This document shows, piece after piece, positions 25,556 to 40,100 of a stretch of 62,996 bases of DNA. This DNA comes from Plasmodium brasilianum. Its lineage: Eukaryota; Apicomplexa; Aconoidasida; Haemosporida; Plasmodiidae. Position numbers and translations under genes: made by a program. How positions within the stretch are numbered: position 1 is the stretch's first letter; each line of letters begins with the position of its first letter. The stretch lies in the NCBI RefSeq assembly GCF_023973825.1, contig NW_027122943.1, positions 1-62,996 on the forward strand, given 5' to 3'. The notes beneath the pieces were generated by a model. It saw nothing but the letters and a program-made list of their open reading frames with translations. It was not told where the DNA came from and made no database searches.

Positions 25556-27626
25556 AATGAATAATATAGAATATATATTATTCTATGAAGAAGTCTTCAA
25601 TATGAAGTCATGTATGTAAGATTCTTAGTGGTATATTATTAATAAGCATACCTGGAATTGTCATAATGTTACGAATGTACGTTTGCATACATAGTTTTTT
25701 ATTTAACAACAAAAAAAAAATTATGTTTTTCTTTTGTTTGGGGATTTTAATGTTCTTATGTTTATAAATGTGTATACTAAATTATTATATAAGTTGAATT
25801 AAATATATATAACCTAATGCTTATATTTATGTAGTTAAATATATTTCTATGGAAAATATATATTTGTTTTTTAAGGCAAATATAGAATATTATAATTCAT
25901 ATATATTTATAGAACTGTGATAAAAAGATTAGTAATAAAAAGTGATTCTTTCTATTTTTAACCTTTTATTACAATAAAATTATTATTTGTTTTTTATATT
26001 AATTAGTATGTGTCATTATATTAAAATTAACCAAAAATATATCTTTTTTAGAATTTTATAAAATGTAGTGAATGAATTTTATTATAGTGATATTTATATA
26101 TACATATATTTTTTTTCTTTAAATTTAAACTGTTATTCTATAAAATAAATTTATGAGAAATGTGAAAGAAGAAACCTTATTTGTAAAGATATTTTTATCA
26201 GATATAATTCTGTTTTCATCATATAAATGTGAAATTATAAATATATAATAAAATAATATCCTTTCTATTTATAGAATATATTAAAATATTTTCTAAATTA
26301 TATATCCTGAATTTTTACAATTATATGAAAATTTATACGTATATATCCCTGTACAAGTATGCTACATTGTGGTGTTAATTAAATTTTACATAATTATCAA
26401 TACATATGTATTATAGTGAATATTTATAAATAAATATACTATATATTGTTATCATTCTCTATATTATTATAGGACTAAAATAAGAAAATATATTTAATCA
26501 TATATTAATACATAGCATATATAAATATTTTTATTTTTTCTTTGACATAATTGTAAATATCAAAAAATGTGATATATAAATATAATTTTAATTTTCATCA
26601 ATATTTCAAGAATAAATATTTTTTTTTCTGTTTTTTTTAATTATTTATGGGTATTTATTTATGTATTTTAGTTGTAATTTATTGTTTTCCATAAATATAT
26701 TAATTAATATTTAATATTATTTTAAATATACATAAAAATATAAATAGATTATATTGACAGTTACTAATTCATTCATATTTATAACAATAATAGTTTAAAT
26801 AAATTAAAAAAAAAAAAATTTTGTTTTATGCATATAAACCATAAATACAGGTTTATATTTTTACTTTACGGATAATAAGTTGTCAACATGTATATGTGTA
26901 ATTTTAATCTTAGTAGTAACAGTATGCAGAGTATTACTAGTTTTATGTATTTGTTTAGTGTTAAATAAATAAGGAAATAACAATATTTATTATTTCATTA
27001 CAATAATTTCGTAGTTGTTTATACACTTTTATTTATAGGTTTATTCTAAATAACTGTGATAATGTACATTGATGAAAAAAGTGATATCTATATAGGTCAA
27101 TGTCAAAATTAAGATTATGAATTAATGAAGTATATTACGGTAATAATATTTTTAATACACGATTTACAATATTTTTATTTTTTATTATATTATAATATAT
27201 TGATACGTGAAAATGCATATGTAAGTAGAAATTATATAATAAATAAAGTCCGTAAATTTTAAAATATCTTATTCTTATATAATGATATAAATTAAACTTA
27301 AATTTGTGATTTTCTAAAATTGTTATACAATAATAAAAAATTATAATTTATTCATATATAAAATATATATTGTTGTATATATATGGTAATATAACATAAA
27401 TTCAATTTTTTAAAAATATTATTTACTATTAAAGTATAAAAGTGTTATAATTAAAATATCATAAAATATTTAACAAAATATTTTTTACAGCATTTATTAT
27501 ACTATTATAATAATTAATATTATTTGACTATAGTAACTTATTTTTAAAAAATATAATGTTAATTAGTAACAGAAAAACATCATTAAAAAATGTTTTTATA
27601 ATCTGAATAAACAGAGCAAAAAATTA
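25556..27626. other. intergenic between gene C and gene D
   Basis: Begins with the shared 3'-flank motif (about 25612-25660). A 41-codon hydrophobic plus-strand frame at about 26840-26965 is within chance expectation. No gene is supported. Confidence 0.4.
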
Positions 27627-27680
27627 TCTATATTCTCTACATTCTATATATTCCATTATCCATATAAACCCAATATAGAC
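27627..27680 (+). promoter_or_regulatory. conserved fam upstream element, copy D
   Basis: ATCTATATTCTCTACATTCT, then ATATAAACCCAATATAG, 422 bp before the exon 1 ATG of fam-l gene D. This is among the best-preserved copies. Confidence 0.45.
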
Positions 27681-28048
27681 AATGATTAAGAAAACTTATA
27701 TATTTTTTTATTTTATTTTTAAAAGGATAATAAAAGAATTACTTAGGTAATATAATATATTAAATAATTACTTTTTGTCATTTGAATAATTATAAATAAA
27801 TGTACATTATTTCATTTTAATGATAATTCGACTATTTAAAATAAAATTAATATAGAACTTATATAAAAAAAAAGATATATTTCGTTATATTTGTTGTACG
27901 AAGCATTTGATTTATAAAATTTTTATTATTATACAGAAAATATTAAAAAAAATTTATAAGGATAAGTATAGCTTCCATTATCCTTAGAATTGTATTATAT
28001 TATATTTAATATTTTGCTTAGTACGTTACAATATTATAAATATAAATT

Positions 28049-29060
28049 ATGGAAAAAAAATATTAAGTTACCCTTATTTATTAATGTTGCTTCTTTTATC
28101 TTTTTAATTTGTATATGGAATTTCACCAATGATGTGGTATGAAAATAATATTTAAGATTATTTGTATTATACAATTTCTCTGCGTTTTATTTTCATTTAC
28201 ATTTTTTTTTAGCAAGAAATTATATATATCTTAAATAATATATATTTGCGTTGTTTTTTTAGTGTATTCTTAATAAATATTTGGACAAATACAGTAATCA
28301 TGATAATAAATTATGTAGAAAAACATGCCGATTACTAGGAAACTGTAAAGGAGATAATTATTCAGCTATGAAAGAATTAAAAGAGGAGATGCCAAATAAT
28401 ACTGTGAAGGAAAAAAAGGACATCTATATTTATGAGAATGAACCTAAAAAGGAAATGAAACAAACAAATAGAAATTTATTAAGTAAATATGTAGAGAACA
28501 AACAAGATATGAAAAATAAATCATGTATATTTGAAACAAGAAAATATTCTCGTTTGGAAAAAAAAATATTCAATGAACTTGATTATGAAGATTTCCTTAA
28601 AAATAACAGAACTATTAGTGATAAGTTGTACAAAAAAATAATGAGAAAAAAATGCGGAAAGCGATTTTCTTTACCTTTATTATTGTTATCGGTGTTATTA
28701 GTATCTCTCATTTTAGATTTATCTTGGGGTTTTGGACTTGTAAGAGGATTGTATGAGGTAATATTACATTTTTCGTCTCCAGTTTCATCAAAATTTGGGA
28801 GTACTGTAACTATAAAAATTTCTCCAGTCATACGATCTTTATATGATTCTTTGACTAATTCTCCTTTTAAATGGTTGTTCGATAATATAGTATATATAAA
28901 AGAGAAACAGCGGTATGTGAACTATTGTGTATCAAATTTTTTTTCCATCATAATATATTTCATACCATTTATTATATTAGGTGTCACACTTATATTAGCG
29001 CTAGTTTATTATCATAAAAAAGTTAAAAAATTTGAAAAAATTAAGTTCAGAAAAAGATAA
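28049..29060 (+). pseudogene. fam-l gene D, exon 2 intact, exon 1 shifted by one base
   Basis: Exon 1 is 28049-28136, 88 bases against 87 in the other fam genes. Exon 2 is 28263-29060 (265 residues, open). After ATGG and eight A an extra T puts the start codon out of frame with the hydrophobic leader (KLPLFINVASFIFLICIW...), so translation from 28049 stops after five codons. No in-frame upstream ATG was found. The donor GTATGA and acceptor TTTTTTTAG are typical. Exon 2 carries an RLLGN core at its residue 23, the fam-l signature (FETRKYSRLEKKIF, DYEDFLKNNRTISDK), two membrane segments (exon-2 residues about 137-155 and 225-250) and the tail KKVKKFEKIKFRKR. It may be a recent pseudogene, a consensus error in the homopolymer, or a gene using another start. 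It is the first gene of a doublet with E. Confidence 0.8.
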
Positions 29061-30165
29061 AATGTATATTGAGGAACATGTTTCCTTTCATAATAACAGT
29101 AATCACCACGAATTGATATTCACAATATGTATAGTGATATGCCTATTAAATCGCCCATAATCTTTTAATATTTATGTGTGAGATTACATATATTTGACAT
29201 TTTTTGATAAACGTCTTTAAAAAAATACGTTTACAATTTTTTTTTTTATTTGCATTCTTTAAGGTTTTTAATTATTTAGTTTAAGTTATCATTTCAGTTT
29301 AATCGCATATTATGAACTAATATATATTTTTTTGTTTTGTATAGATTTTTTTGAAATATATGTGCTCGAGTGTTATAATAAATATTTATTAGAACAATTA
29401 ATATATTATTACACATTCTTTGTATTAATTCATATCTGTGTTACAAATAATACTACATTCTATTTTATTATCTTATTATAGCGTAAAATGATTATTTGTT
29501 TATTTATTTAGAAATTTTTTTAATTATTTTTAAACTAAAAAGCAATATGTCCTGTTTTATGATTAATGTCTCAAAGAGAAAGTACTTTTTTAGAATGTTA
29601 TATATTTATATATTTATATATATATATACATATTATATAAAAAACAACTTAATATATATTATTCTATAGTAAATGTTTTATGAGGAATATATTACAAAAC
29701 AATTTCAATGCAAAATTATTTTTAACACATATTAAGATATTTATGAATATTATAAAAGTTTAGATATAAATATATAATTAAATGATATCTTTATTAAATA
29801 TGGAATATTTATAACAATTCGATAACGCTTCATTTATAGGTCTCTACAGATAAATGTTAAGTTAAATTAATTTATCATTTTATAATTGCAGTTAGTTGCG
29901 CTGTTGATTCAATATTGTAAGGATCAAATAAATATATATTATATTGAAATTATATGAATATATATAATATATACATATTTTAGTTTTTATATTATTAAAA
30001 TATTGAATTATTGAATTAAGCATAATTACATATTAATGGACAATATACATAAATATTTTATTCTTTTTCCATAATAGTAAAATTTTAAGTGCATTTACAT
30101 ATAGATATAAATATCTAAATTATAGTGAACTGTAATAAAAAATATATATATTTCTGAAATAATAC

Positions 30166-30207
<42 letters not shown>

Positions 30208-30460
30208 TATGTTTTGCACGTGCCTATATATATTAAGTAAAAACATACTATTATTTTATAGATGTATAAGTATATATATATATATATAATATTAAAAATT
30301 AATAAATTCTTTAAATTAATAAATATTTATTAAACAGAATATGAATGAACTAAATAATTTTCGTATAAATATTGTATACCTATGTAACATTGTTTTCATA
30401 TGTTAATTTTAATAATATGTATTAAACGTTTATTCTACTTTTTTTTATATGCCAAATTAG
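29061..30460. other. intergenic downstream of fam-l D
   Basis: Shared 3'-flank motif at about 29125-29165, and the second shared fam-l 3' block at about 29545-29580. The rest is A/T runs, including a (TA)n tract. Confidence 0.4.
30169..30204. repeat. (TA)n microsatellite
   Basis: An uninterrupted alternating TA tract of about 36 bases. It is probably length-polymorphic. Confidence 0.85.
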
Positions 30461-30782
30461 GCAAGTGTAATATATTATGTTACTCATGCAAGATTTTTGC
30501 AAGATACATTCATTTGTAAAAATAATTTTTTAGTTGATTCAAATGAAAATTATAATGCAATATTAATATACGTCCTTATTTGAAAATCTAAATGAACTTC
30601 AAAATGTATTATTTAATCAATTAAATAAAGAATTTATATACATTTTTATCTGAGAAATATGCTTAGAACCACAAGAAAATGAGAAAAACATACATCGACA
30701 TAAGCCCCTTGAAGAGTTAAAAATATCGATAATTTTAAAAAAGAAATATATATTTTTTTTTATTGTTATGATTAAATATTAA
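30461..30782 (+). pseudogene. unidentified coding-like relic inside the D-E interval
   Basis: After an acceptor-like AAATTAG (ending at 30460) a frame reads through THARFLQDTFICKNN and LVDSNENYNAILIY. It shifts by one base near 30573 into FENLNELQNVLFNQLNKEF, passes a TGA at 30651-30653, and continues through LEPQENEKNIHRHKPLEELK to TAA at 30780-30782. The residue mix is that of a soluble, charged protein rather than of A/T noise. No family was recognised. It has one shift and one stop over about 106 codons. It could be a decayed neighbour gene, or chance in a locally G+C-richer patch. Confidence 0.3.
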
Positions 30783-31357
30783 TATAATTTGTTAACACAT
30801 TTTATATCAAGTAAATAACACGTATATGAGTAGATATATGGAAAAATTATATTGTGAAAATATGTTTTTTTTTTTTTTTTTAAATATATTAATATTTTTT
30901 CTTTATGAATAAAAATAATTAAGTAAAAATAAAAAAATTAAGAAAATGAATATAAATACTTTTCATCTAGAAATATTCCTAAGAATAGAATTTCATTAAA
31001 TATTGCAATTTTCAAAAATTATTATATAAAAATATAAAAGAATACCTTATTTACTTTTAGAATACATATCCTTAAATAGATTATGTAGTACCATATAAAT
31101 TTGACTTACTAAAAGCATTATACTCACTAACAAATTGCATTCTCTTAAATAGGAACTAGAGAATGAATTACAGTTAACATAGAATAATATGTTTCTTTTA
31201 TCTTTTGTTATTATTATTATATTATTATAATAATTTACATTATATTAATAATATTACCTTTGTCCAAAACACTTATTTATAAAATTATAATTATTTAAAG
31301 GAAAGTATTCTTAAAATTATTAATTATTATCTTAATAAAGAGAGGAATGTATTACAT

Positions 31358-31410
31358 ATATATTTTCTACAATCTATATAGTACATAAATTGAATATTTA
31401 CATATTATAA
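31358..31410 (+). promoter_or_regulatory. conserved fam upstream element, copy E
   Basis: ATATTTTCTACAATCTATAT, then AATTGAATATTTACATATT, 420 bp before the start codon of fam-m gene E. Confidence 0.4.
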
Positions 31411-31777
31411 GAAATCACATCTTTATGTCCTAATTTTTTCTGTATATAAAAAATAAAAGAATTATTTAACTAGTGCACCGTGTTAAATAAAAAAATTGCA
31501 TATTTTAAATATTTATGAATCAAAGAAAATTATTTCTTTTAATAGAAGTGAGTTTTTTTTTAATAATATTATAATGAAAATTATATAACATATTTTTAAT
31601 CTTATTTTACTTTGTATTTGTGGTAAAATTAATTATTGCTAATATATTTTACTAAATGCTTATTAATAAATAATAAAAATAATAATTTAAATATATATTT
31701 CATTGTTTATCATTAGAAATATATTATATCATTATTAATTTTTTCCTTTGTACATTAGAATATTAAAGATTTACATA

Positions 31778-32641
31778 ATGGAACAAAAAATTAAATCAAT
31801 CATACATATTAAAATTGCTTTGTTTATCCTCTTAATGTGGATATGTTATTTTAACATTGTCATGGTATGCTGATATTATATAAGTGTATTCGATTTATTA
31901 GAATATTTTTTATTTTAGTTTTATGAACACTACTTTTTAGGTTTACTTTATTTTCCCTTTTAAATAAAATATATTTATATTAAAAATTTCTTTTTCACAG
32001 AGAACTTTTAATACATTCTCAGATAATAAGTGTATACATAATACAAAATTAATTATAATTAATTATCGAATACTAGGAAAATATAAAAATGATAATGATT
32101 CGCAAATTGTGGGGTTAAAAGAAAATACATCAATCAATGCAGAATACGGAAAAAAAAAATATGTCTAAGAAGAAAAATGGGAGCAATCGAAAAAACGAAA
32201 AATCTAATAGAAAATTATTAAATAAGTCTCATTATTATACAGAAGTTATAGATTATAATAATGGAATGTTTGATGGAAAAAATTTCCATTTTGAAAAAAA
32301 ATGGTTAAGGAAAAAAGATTATGATGATTCTCTAGAAAAACAAAGAAGAATTTCTCATATATCTTTAAAAAAAAATAAAATTTAGAAGTTACGGATTTGC
32401 AGTTGTTATATTTTTTCTATTTTTCTTGTTTGGAATAGGAATGCCAATATTACATGGGTTAGGGCCCTTGAAAGATATGTTGGAATCTGAAGAAGAATTA
32501 ATAGTTGCTAAAAAACATTACTTTTATCTAATGTTATTTGCTATAATTATTATAGTGTTAGGGTTAACACTTATAATGACAATACCTAAAATCTTAAGAA
32601 ATAATGAAAAATATAGAAGAATTAAGTTAATGAATGAGTAA
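31778..32641 (+). pseudogene. fam-m gene E with two one-base insertions in A runs
   Basis: Exon 1 is 31778-31864 (MEQKIKSIIHIKIALF..., 29 residues, intact), donor GTATGC. Exon 2 is 32001-32641 after TTTTTCACAG. The RILGK core begins at residue 23 of exon 2. A run of ten A at 32150-32159 shifts the frame, as does a run of nine A at 32367-32375; each is explained by one extra A. Between and after them the fam-m text is complete: KSHYYTEVIDYNNG, MFDGKNFHFEKKW, a DYDDSLEKQRRIS stretch, two membrane segments and the tail RNNEKYRRIKLMNE. With both shifts removed the length would be normal for the family. It is either a recent pseudogene or affected by homopolymer base-calling errors. It is the downstream member of the D-E doublet. 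Confidence 0.85.
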
Positions 32642-35600
32642 AATGTATATTAAGTTGTATGCATTTTTCTGAAAGGAATTTGTCAATATGAAGTAATATA
32701 TGAAATATATATAGTAATATATTTTTATAAAGCATACTTATAATTGCTATAATTATATAAATATACGATTATAAAATTGATTGTTTCTACATACAAAAGG
32801 ATTGTAAATATATACTTATACTTTCCGTGAATTTGAATGTTTTAATATTTTTAAATGTATGTTATAAATTATCGTTTCTTCTTACCTATATATTATTAAT
32901 TTTTATATACAATTTTTTTATATAAATACACTTTAATGAAAAATGTATATATGTTTTTTGAAATGAATATGTATAGCATAATTTCTATAATCATATTTAT
33001 GTCGTGTTCCTATTTATATTGTAACTATAAATAATGCTTTTATATATATTTTTGGATTTTTCTTTTTGTAGGCAAACTGATCATTTGTTGTTATAATTAG
33101 AAAAATATTTAACTAACCTTATATTAAAATAGATTTCTCTTACTTAGTGCATGATTAAACGAACTGAATAATGTTTCATTGTATCGACATATATGTATAT
33201 ATATTTCTTAAACATAAAAGGAAATTTTATGTTTATTCTACAAATAAATTTTATGATGAATAAATTGTGACATATGTATTTTTAAAATCCATTTTAACAT
33301 GAATTTAATTTTTTTTTAAGCATTTACATATAATATTATAAATATGATATAAAATAATATTATTTTTAAATTATGTTCTTAGTTCAGGGATTACGGTTAA
33401 TATTATAATATTACTTTTGTTTCTATTATATTGTATTAACTAGTGTACATTATTAAGTATAAAATTAATGCCTTTTTAAAAGTACCATATAAACTTCAAA
33501 AATATAAAAAATTGAACTGTTCTTTTATTTATCTATGTAAAAAAACGTGTTACAAAATTAATTTGAATGTTAAAAAAGTTTTTTATTTTGTAGAAGGGTT
33601 TTTTTATTTAAATCTTATATTTTTAATATATAATTTAAAGAGCTTATTTTATTAATTAAATTATTTTTTTATAAAAAATAAATTAATAAAAAGCTCAATT
33701 CATAGTTGAATTAAGTAAATGTTTTTCATATATCAATTATGTTAATAATATTGCAAGTTGTTATTACATAAATATGTTAGTAGTGAAAAGATATTTTATA
33801 ATTGTTATAATATATTTTTATATGTATTATATATTGAAGTTAGTAATGTAAATATATATATATATATATAGTTTACCAAATTATTACAATAAAATTAAAA
33901 ACACTTATTAGAAAAATGCAACAAAATATATAGTTTCTTTTTATGTATTAGAAGTATAAATGACGTGATTTGCACTTCATTCCCTAATAAATTTATGATT
34001 ACTATAAATAAATGATAATGAAAAATAATGTTGAGTATCTACATATTATAAAAAATTTTGAATTTATAATTTTTATATGAAAATGTTAATATTTCTGTAT
34101 GCCGGTATAATTTCAATATTACCAATTTTTTATTTAATTATTTTATTTTTCATATCAAGTACAATGTGAAAAACCTTATATCTAATTAACAATTAATATT
34201 AATGTATATAGTAATATCCATGGATATACATAATTACCTGTGAAAATTAAATATAGTAAGTAATCTGAAATTTCTAATTTACAAATTGTTGCATCAACTG
34301 AAATTTTTATGTGATCATTAATGGAAATTCCTTATTTTAAAATAGCACATGCTTAGCAATGTAAAGTTAAGGTGCTCTATAGAGACAATAAAAATGAAAT
34401 TCTATGAGAATCCTCAAGAAAAGAAGAATTATCTTTAATATTTCTTATTCCTCACATATTAATATATTTCTTGTTATTATAATTATGGGAATATTTGTCG
34501 TACTTTTCCTTTTATATAAAGTAAATAAAAATGAAATATAAAAACATATATACACTATGTTACTATTATAGTTTACTATATGGTAAAATTTTTAATTATA
34601 CAATAATTTTATATATGCTTTTTGTTTATTATATATATCTATTTGTTTAATCCCCTGTGATTTTACATATATAAAATTGTGTTAAAAGTAAAAAAAAAAA
34701 CTAAGAATAATTCTCGAGTAGAACATATTTATGAATTGACAATTAATGGGAAACTCTCTTCCCACTCAAATTTTAGTAACAGAAAGATTCATGTTTCTTT
34801 TCTTCATGTATAAATTTCTTGCCTTTAATGTAAAATATAATATATCAGTTGAAGTTTAGAACGTCAAAATCGTTGAATACTAGTATAAATTTGTAATTGT
34901 ATTTAATTGCAATGGATTAACTAATAATAATAATTATAAATAAAATATATATATTTTTTTTATTTTTTGAATAATATTGATTTGTATATATACACTTGTA
35001 GATAGTATAAAAAATTATCCTTATTAAATAAAGATTATTTATAACTGTTTACCAAATTATATATTATGTATCTAAGCAATTAAAAGGAAGATTTGGAATT
35101 ATTTATTATTAATCTTAATTTTGTCGTTAATTACCTTATGATATGACTAATTTAATATATATTATATTGAAAACTTATCAATAAATGAAATATATATTCT
35201 TTTTTATTTTTGACATTATTATAATATTAAATAGCTCATTTAGATGCAAACATCTTCTAACAGGTAATATGTGTCACTTTTTTTTTTCCCTCTTACATAA
35301 TAATAAAATTTTAAATATTTATATATATCTGTAAAAAGATGAATTGACATTATTGGTAATGAATAAATATATTTTACATCAACAAATATAAAATAATATG
35401 TAAGTATTTTTATATATGTATTTCCTATTTTTAATAAATTCAGATATATAAAAGAGCTAATATGGCGTTAAAAATATAAATAAGTATATATAATTGATGA
35501 TAAAAATTAATAATGCATTTATATATATAAGGATCATTTTTTAAATAAAATTAAATTAAAAAAAATATATTGTTTATTTTTGTATGATTTATATTCAGAT

Positions 35601-37160
35601 AACTTTTTATTTTTTAACTACATAAGTTTTAATTAACTGAATACAAATATTACCATATTTTTTACATCAGGTTTAGCTAAATATATATATAATGTATATG
35701 ATAGCGTATACAAATATTTTGGTAGTTATAACGATGGATAAATTTATTTTATTAAATCCGTAGTCTTATGGATTATAATGAAAATTAGAATACCTAGTTA
35801 ATATGCACGTTATTTATCACATTTATTTGGAATTAAAAAGTGCTTTTTAGACAGTGTAATAGCACATGTATATTTATTTGTTTGCAAAAATATACTAAAG
35901 AGATGGAGAACATTAGTATAATATATACGAAAAATTATTGGTGGAGAAAGTGAACAGATTGCCAATAGAAATTTTAATAAAAATATGTTTATGTGTATGC
36001 TTGTTTTCTAGAATTAAGGATTACATTAGTTTATTAAAATATTTCCTTGTGTATATTTAATATATATGTTTATGTAAAATAATTATATAATGATAATATA
36101 TTTTTTTTAGTTCAATTTGTAAGATATAAAAAAAGAAATGGGATAAAAAATAGAAAAATATTAAGTTAAGCTATTTGATAATGTTACATATTTAGGTGTA
36201 TAAAGAAAATAAGATAAGTAAATATTATGTTAAAATATAATGTATAAAATTATGCAAGTTATATCATTAGTTATATGTTCAAACATAAGTATACATGGTA
36301 ATATGTACTAAAAATATAAATATATTTTAATTTTTTTTTTTGTTTTTTCCATTTCAAGTCAATTATGTCTTAATTTTCATTAAGCCACAAATATTTATTA
36401 ATACGTTTAATAAGAAATATACTTTTTATATGGAAACAATTGAAAAATACAGTTAAATTAAAGGGAAAATAACTCTGGAAGCTAGAAAATAGAGAAATAT
36501 TACAAAAGGGTTGTTTAATATACATTATAAGTTAAATATGTATCTTAACAATTATATAATGAATAGGAAAATTATGGTAATAAAAAATTTTTATAGAATT
36601 AATAATATTTATTTTTCATGTAATTAATTTCATTTTTCAGTGCTGTTAATTTTTCATTTATTGTATATGTATAATATACATGAAGATTAAAGTGTGACAT
36701 AAATTTCTTATTTACTGAAAGAATCCATGTATAAAGATAATAAAACCTTATGAGTATATATAAGTTTAAAAAAGCAATTCATGTTGAATAATTCACTATA
36801 AAAAAAAAAAAAAAATTTTTATGAATCCGCACTTTGTTAAGTTTTTAATTTTTCCATGTTATTATTTAACGTATATATATATATATGTACTTTTATTTCT
36901 ATTTTAACTTTTTTTGTATTTCTTGAATTACATACTTATATATTCAAAACATTCTTTATCTAACTTTATTGTTCTTTCTGTACATTACTGGACTTTCTCT
37001 TTTTTCTTTTTTTTTATATTAATACCTTAAAAAATAAAATTAGGAAATAAAAAAGTATTATATTTCAATGGACTTGTTTCGTGTATGAATTTTTAAAAAT
37101 ATAAAAAAGTAGAATTTACGTTTTTCCATTGAGACAATGTCGCTGAATTGAGAACATAAC
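32642..37160. other. intergenic downstream of fam-m E
   Basis: Shared 3'-flank motif at about 32700-32750. Blocks at 33955-34020 and 34500-34640 resemble sequence beyond fam-m gene B. At about 34482-34527 a short hydrophobic frame (IIIMGIFVVLFLLYK) is followed by a donor-like GTAAAT. It could be a leftover membrane exon of a PIR-like gene, but it is too short to support. No other gene was seen. Confidence 0.35.
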
Positions 37161-40100
37161 ATTGGTTTTCAATAAAATTGGTTTTGATATATATAGTTGT
37201 AAAAATTATTATATGTTCTTTGCTAAATGCATTATTCTTCATTATAGAATTATGAATGAACTGAATATGATTGAAGAAATTTTAAAAAAAAGAAAAAATA
37301 TTAATTGTTATAATTATAATTACACATATGTAAGCATTGGCAATGTGAATATCAAGAATATCATGCTTGCTATTATTTAGGTTACATATATCTTAATCAA
37401 TAAGACATAATCATCGTGAAAAAATGTTAAGATGAAAAATAATTGAACGGAGGATACAAAAATGATGTATTACAAGGCCATAAATATGTAACATTAAAAT
37501 AATTGAAAATTAGAAAAATAAGATGAATAAAAGCAACATAAAGTTTGATTAGAAATGAAACCAAATATATAAGTAAAAGAAAATTATAAAACAATTCTTC
37601 TCTCTTTTTTTCTAGTTCGTGTAGAAATAATAAGGGTATAAAAAAAGTACATGGACATACATATAAATGTTTAATGTAAAAGAGTTAAAAAAATAAAAAA
37701 AAAGGAAATGTCACTGTTTACAAACTTTTTTTAATTTATTATTTTTTCCTTTATATTATATGAAAAAGCTAAAAGAAAATGTAATGTATCTGTCATAATG
37801 TATTTTCTTAGAAATTGGAGATAAAAGAAATGAAAAAAATTATTTTCAAGGAATTTAAATGTATATCACATGATACTATGTGCCTATATGGGCGAACATG
37901 TGCATATGTACATACGTATATATAGATAAATATGCGTATATTCCATACGTTAATATGTCCATTTACATATATACACTTAGATACATTCCTATATTACATA
38001 AAGTGCATATTTTTTTTTTTTTTTGTACATGGTGAAATGCTTTGATTTATTTGGTCATATTTTTAAAAGTGTTCACGGAAGTATTTTCCTGTGCACATAA
38101 TGCATTTGATGAAATTACAACAAATAAACGAAATAAAATTCATTTTATATGGCATGCTTAATCTAGTTTATCTTATGAATGAGCTTTATACATATATGTG
38201 TAAATGTTTTATATAATATTGTTTCCATCAGAAAAATAATTTTATAATGACTTTAGTGGGCACTTAAATCATTTAAAGAAAAACAAAACCAATAATATAT
38301 CTATAGTTGGAATATAATTGTATATATATATAACTAAAATATTTAGAGGACAGAATTGTGTGCATATGTATGTACTTTAAAAAAATAGCATTATCTATAA
38401 GTGAATGCATAATTATCCTTATAACAAGCGTATGTAAATATAAAATTGTTTTTTTCATGTACTTTCATTAACTGTGATGCCTTTTTATATGGAATATTCG
38501 CTAAAGAAGATACATACATATATATATGTATGTATAAAAACGTTTAAATATTGAAAATTTATTCATTCAATATTGCTCACATTATCAATTTATGTTCTCC
38601 TGTTGTTGATATGTGCACATAAGAGTACGTATATGTATATAACAAAGAATAAGACGAATAACAAAATACTCACAAATGAGGAGGTAGTATATCACTAGTG
38701 CTTCAAGTTCATAGAAATATTTATTTTTTTTATGTTAATAAAATGAAGAACGAAGAAATTAAATATCTAATGCATATTCAAAGGAAAATGTTTAAAATAA
38801 GTAGTTGTATAGAAATACAGTTTAGCGACATTCCCATTTTATATTCCATTATATTTGTAATTGAACTCATTATTTCCTTTATTAGTAATTGTTCTAGAGG
38901 GTTTTAATCAGTATACTCGCCATTACATCTAAGAAAGCTCAAGGGAAAACATAAAAAATGTAAAAGTAACAATTTTCAGTTCTTAATGTGGAAGAGCGCA
39001 AATTATATATGAATATATATGCGTATGGTGGATTTATATAAAAATGCACGAGGTTATAATATTTATCATTCATAAACAAGCATATAAGAAAATATATGGA
39101 TGTATTAACACAAATTATGTATATGGATATTAACTGTGCATACTTGCATATAATGAATTTGTTCATATGGAAATGAAAAAAAAAAAAAAAGTATTATAAT
39201 ATAATTTTTTGCTATTTTTTTTTTTTTGTAAAATTTACATTAGATATATTCATGCACTCTTATTTGTAGAGTGAAAATGTTAAATATTTTCTTATAAAAA
39301 TGAAAATAAGATACTATAATGGACTGAAACGCATGTAGATAAAATACATAAAAGTATTCGTTTTAGGGATTATTTTGACATTTATAAGTTTGTGTGGAAA
39401 AACATCAAAATGCAGAATAGTCCTAAGGGTGTTTTTTAAATGATTTAATAACTTTATAATAAGTATAACCGTAAAAATATTAAGTAATGTAAAATTAGTA
39501 AAATTGTAATTTCACTGAAAATATATAAAACACACTTTAATTCATGTTTGAAACAAATATTAAAAAGAAAATTGTTTTGTAACCTATTATTATTATAATA
39601 ATAACATCATCAGTTAAAAGAGAAATAATTTATTATTATACAAGTCATATTTATGAGAAGTGATTATTACATATAATATTATATATATAAGAATTAAAGA
39701 ATATTTAGATACTAATATGGATACATTTATATGAATAAATAGATATAAATATATAAAACAAATATATATAATTAATAATATTATTCCCATACACTGTATG
39801 CTTTCACTTGGGAAATAATAAAATATATCAATAAAAATAAAAACTATACATATGTATTCCCTCATATTACTGAATATAAATAATTAATTAAATTAAATTG
39901 ACATGAATAACATTAATAAATACAAGATGCATAAAATAAGGCAGGAAAAAAAAAGTAATTCTCTAAAAATTTCGAACTTTTTTAATTACACATAAATTTA
40001 TAAAATAATAAATAAATAGAATCAAATATATATATGTAATATTTATCATTATATATTCTTGATATTATATAGTATAATTTATTAAAAGGCACCGTTATAA

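Noticed and set aside
26836..26964. 41-codon hydrophobic frame ending CICLVLNK
   Set aside because: Within chance expectation; hydrophobic codons are AT-rich anyway.
28583..28831. Minus-strand frame inside fam-l D
   Set aside because: Antisense shadow of exon 2.
33443..33655. 70-codon plus-strand frame
   Set aside because: No ATG at its start and AT-driven composition; no relation to known families.
38743..38907. 54-residue frame with a hydrophobic end
   Set aside because: Mixed composition but no start context, homolog or splice signal; chance length.
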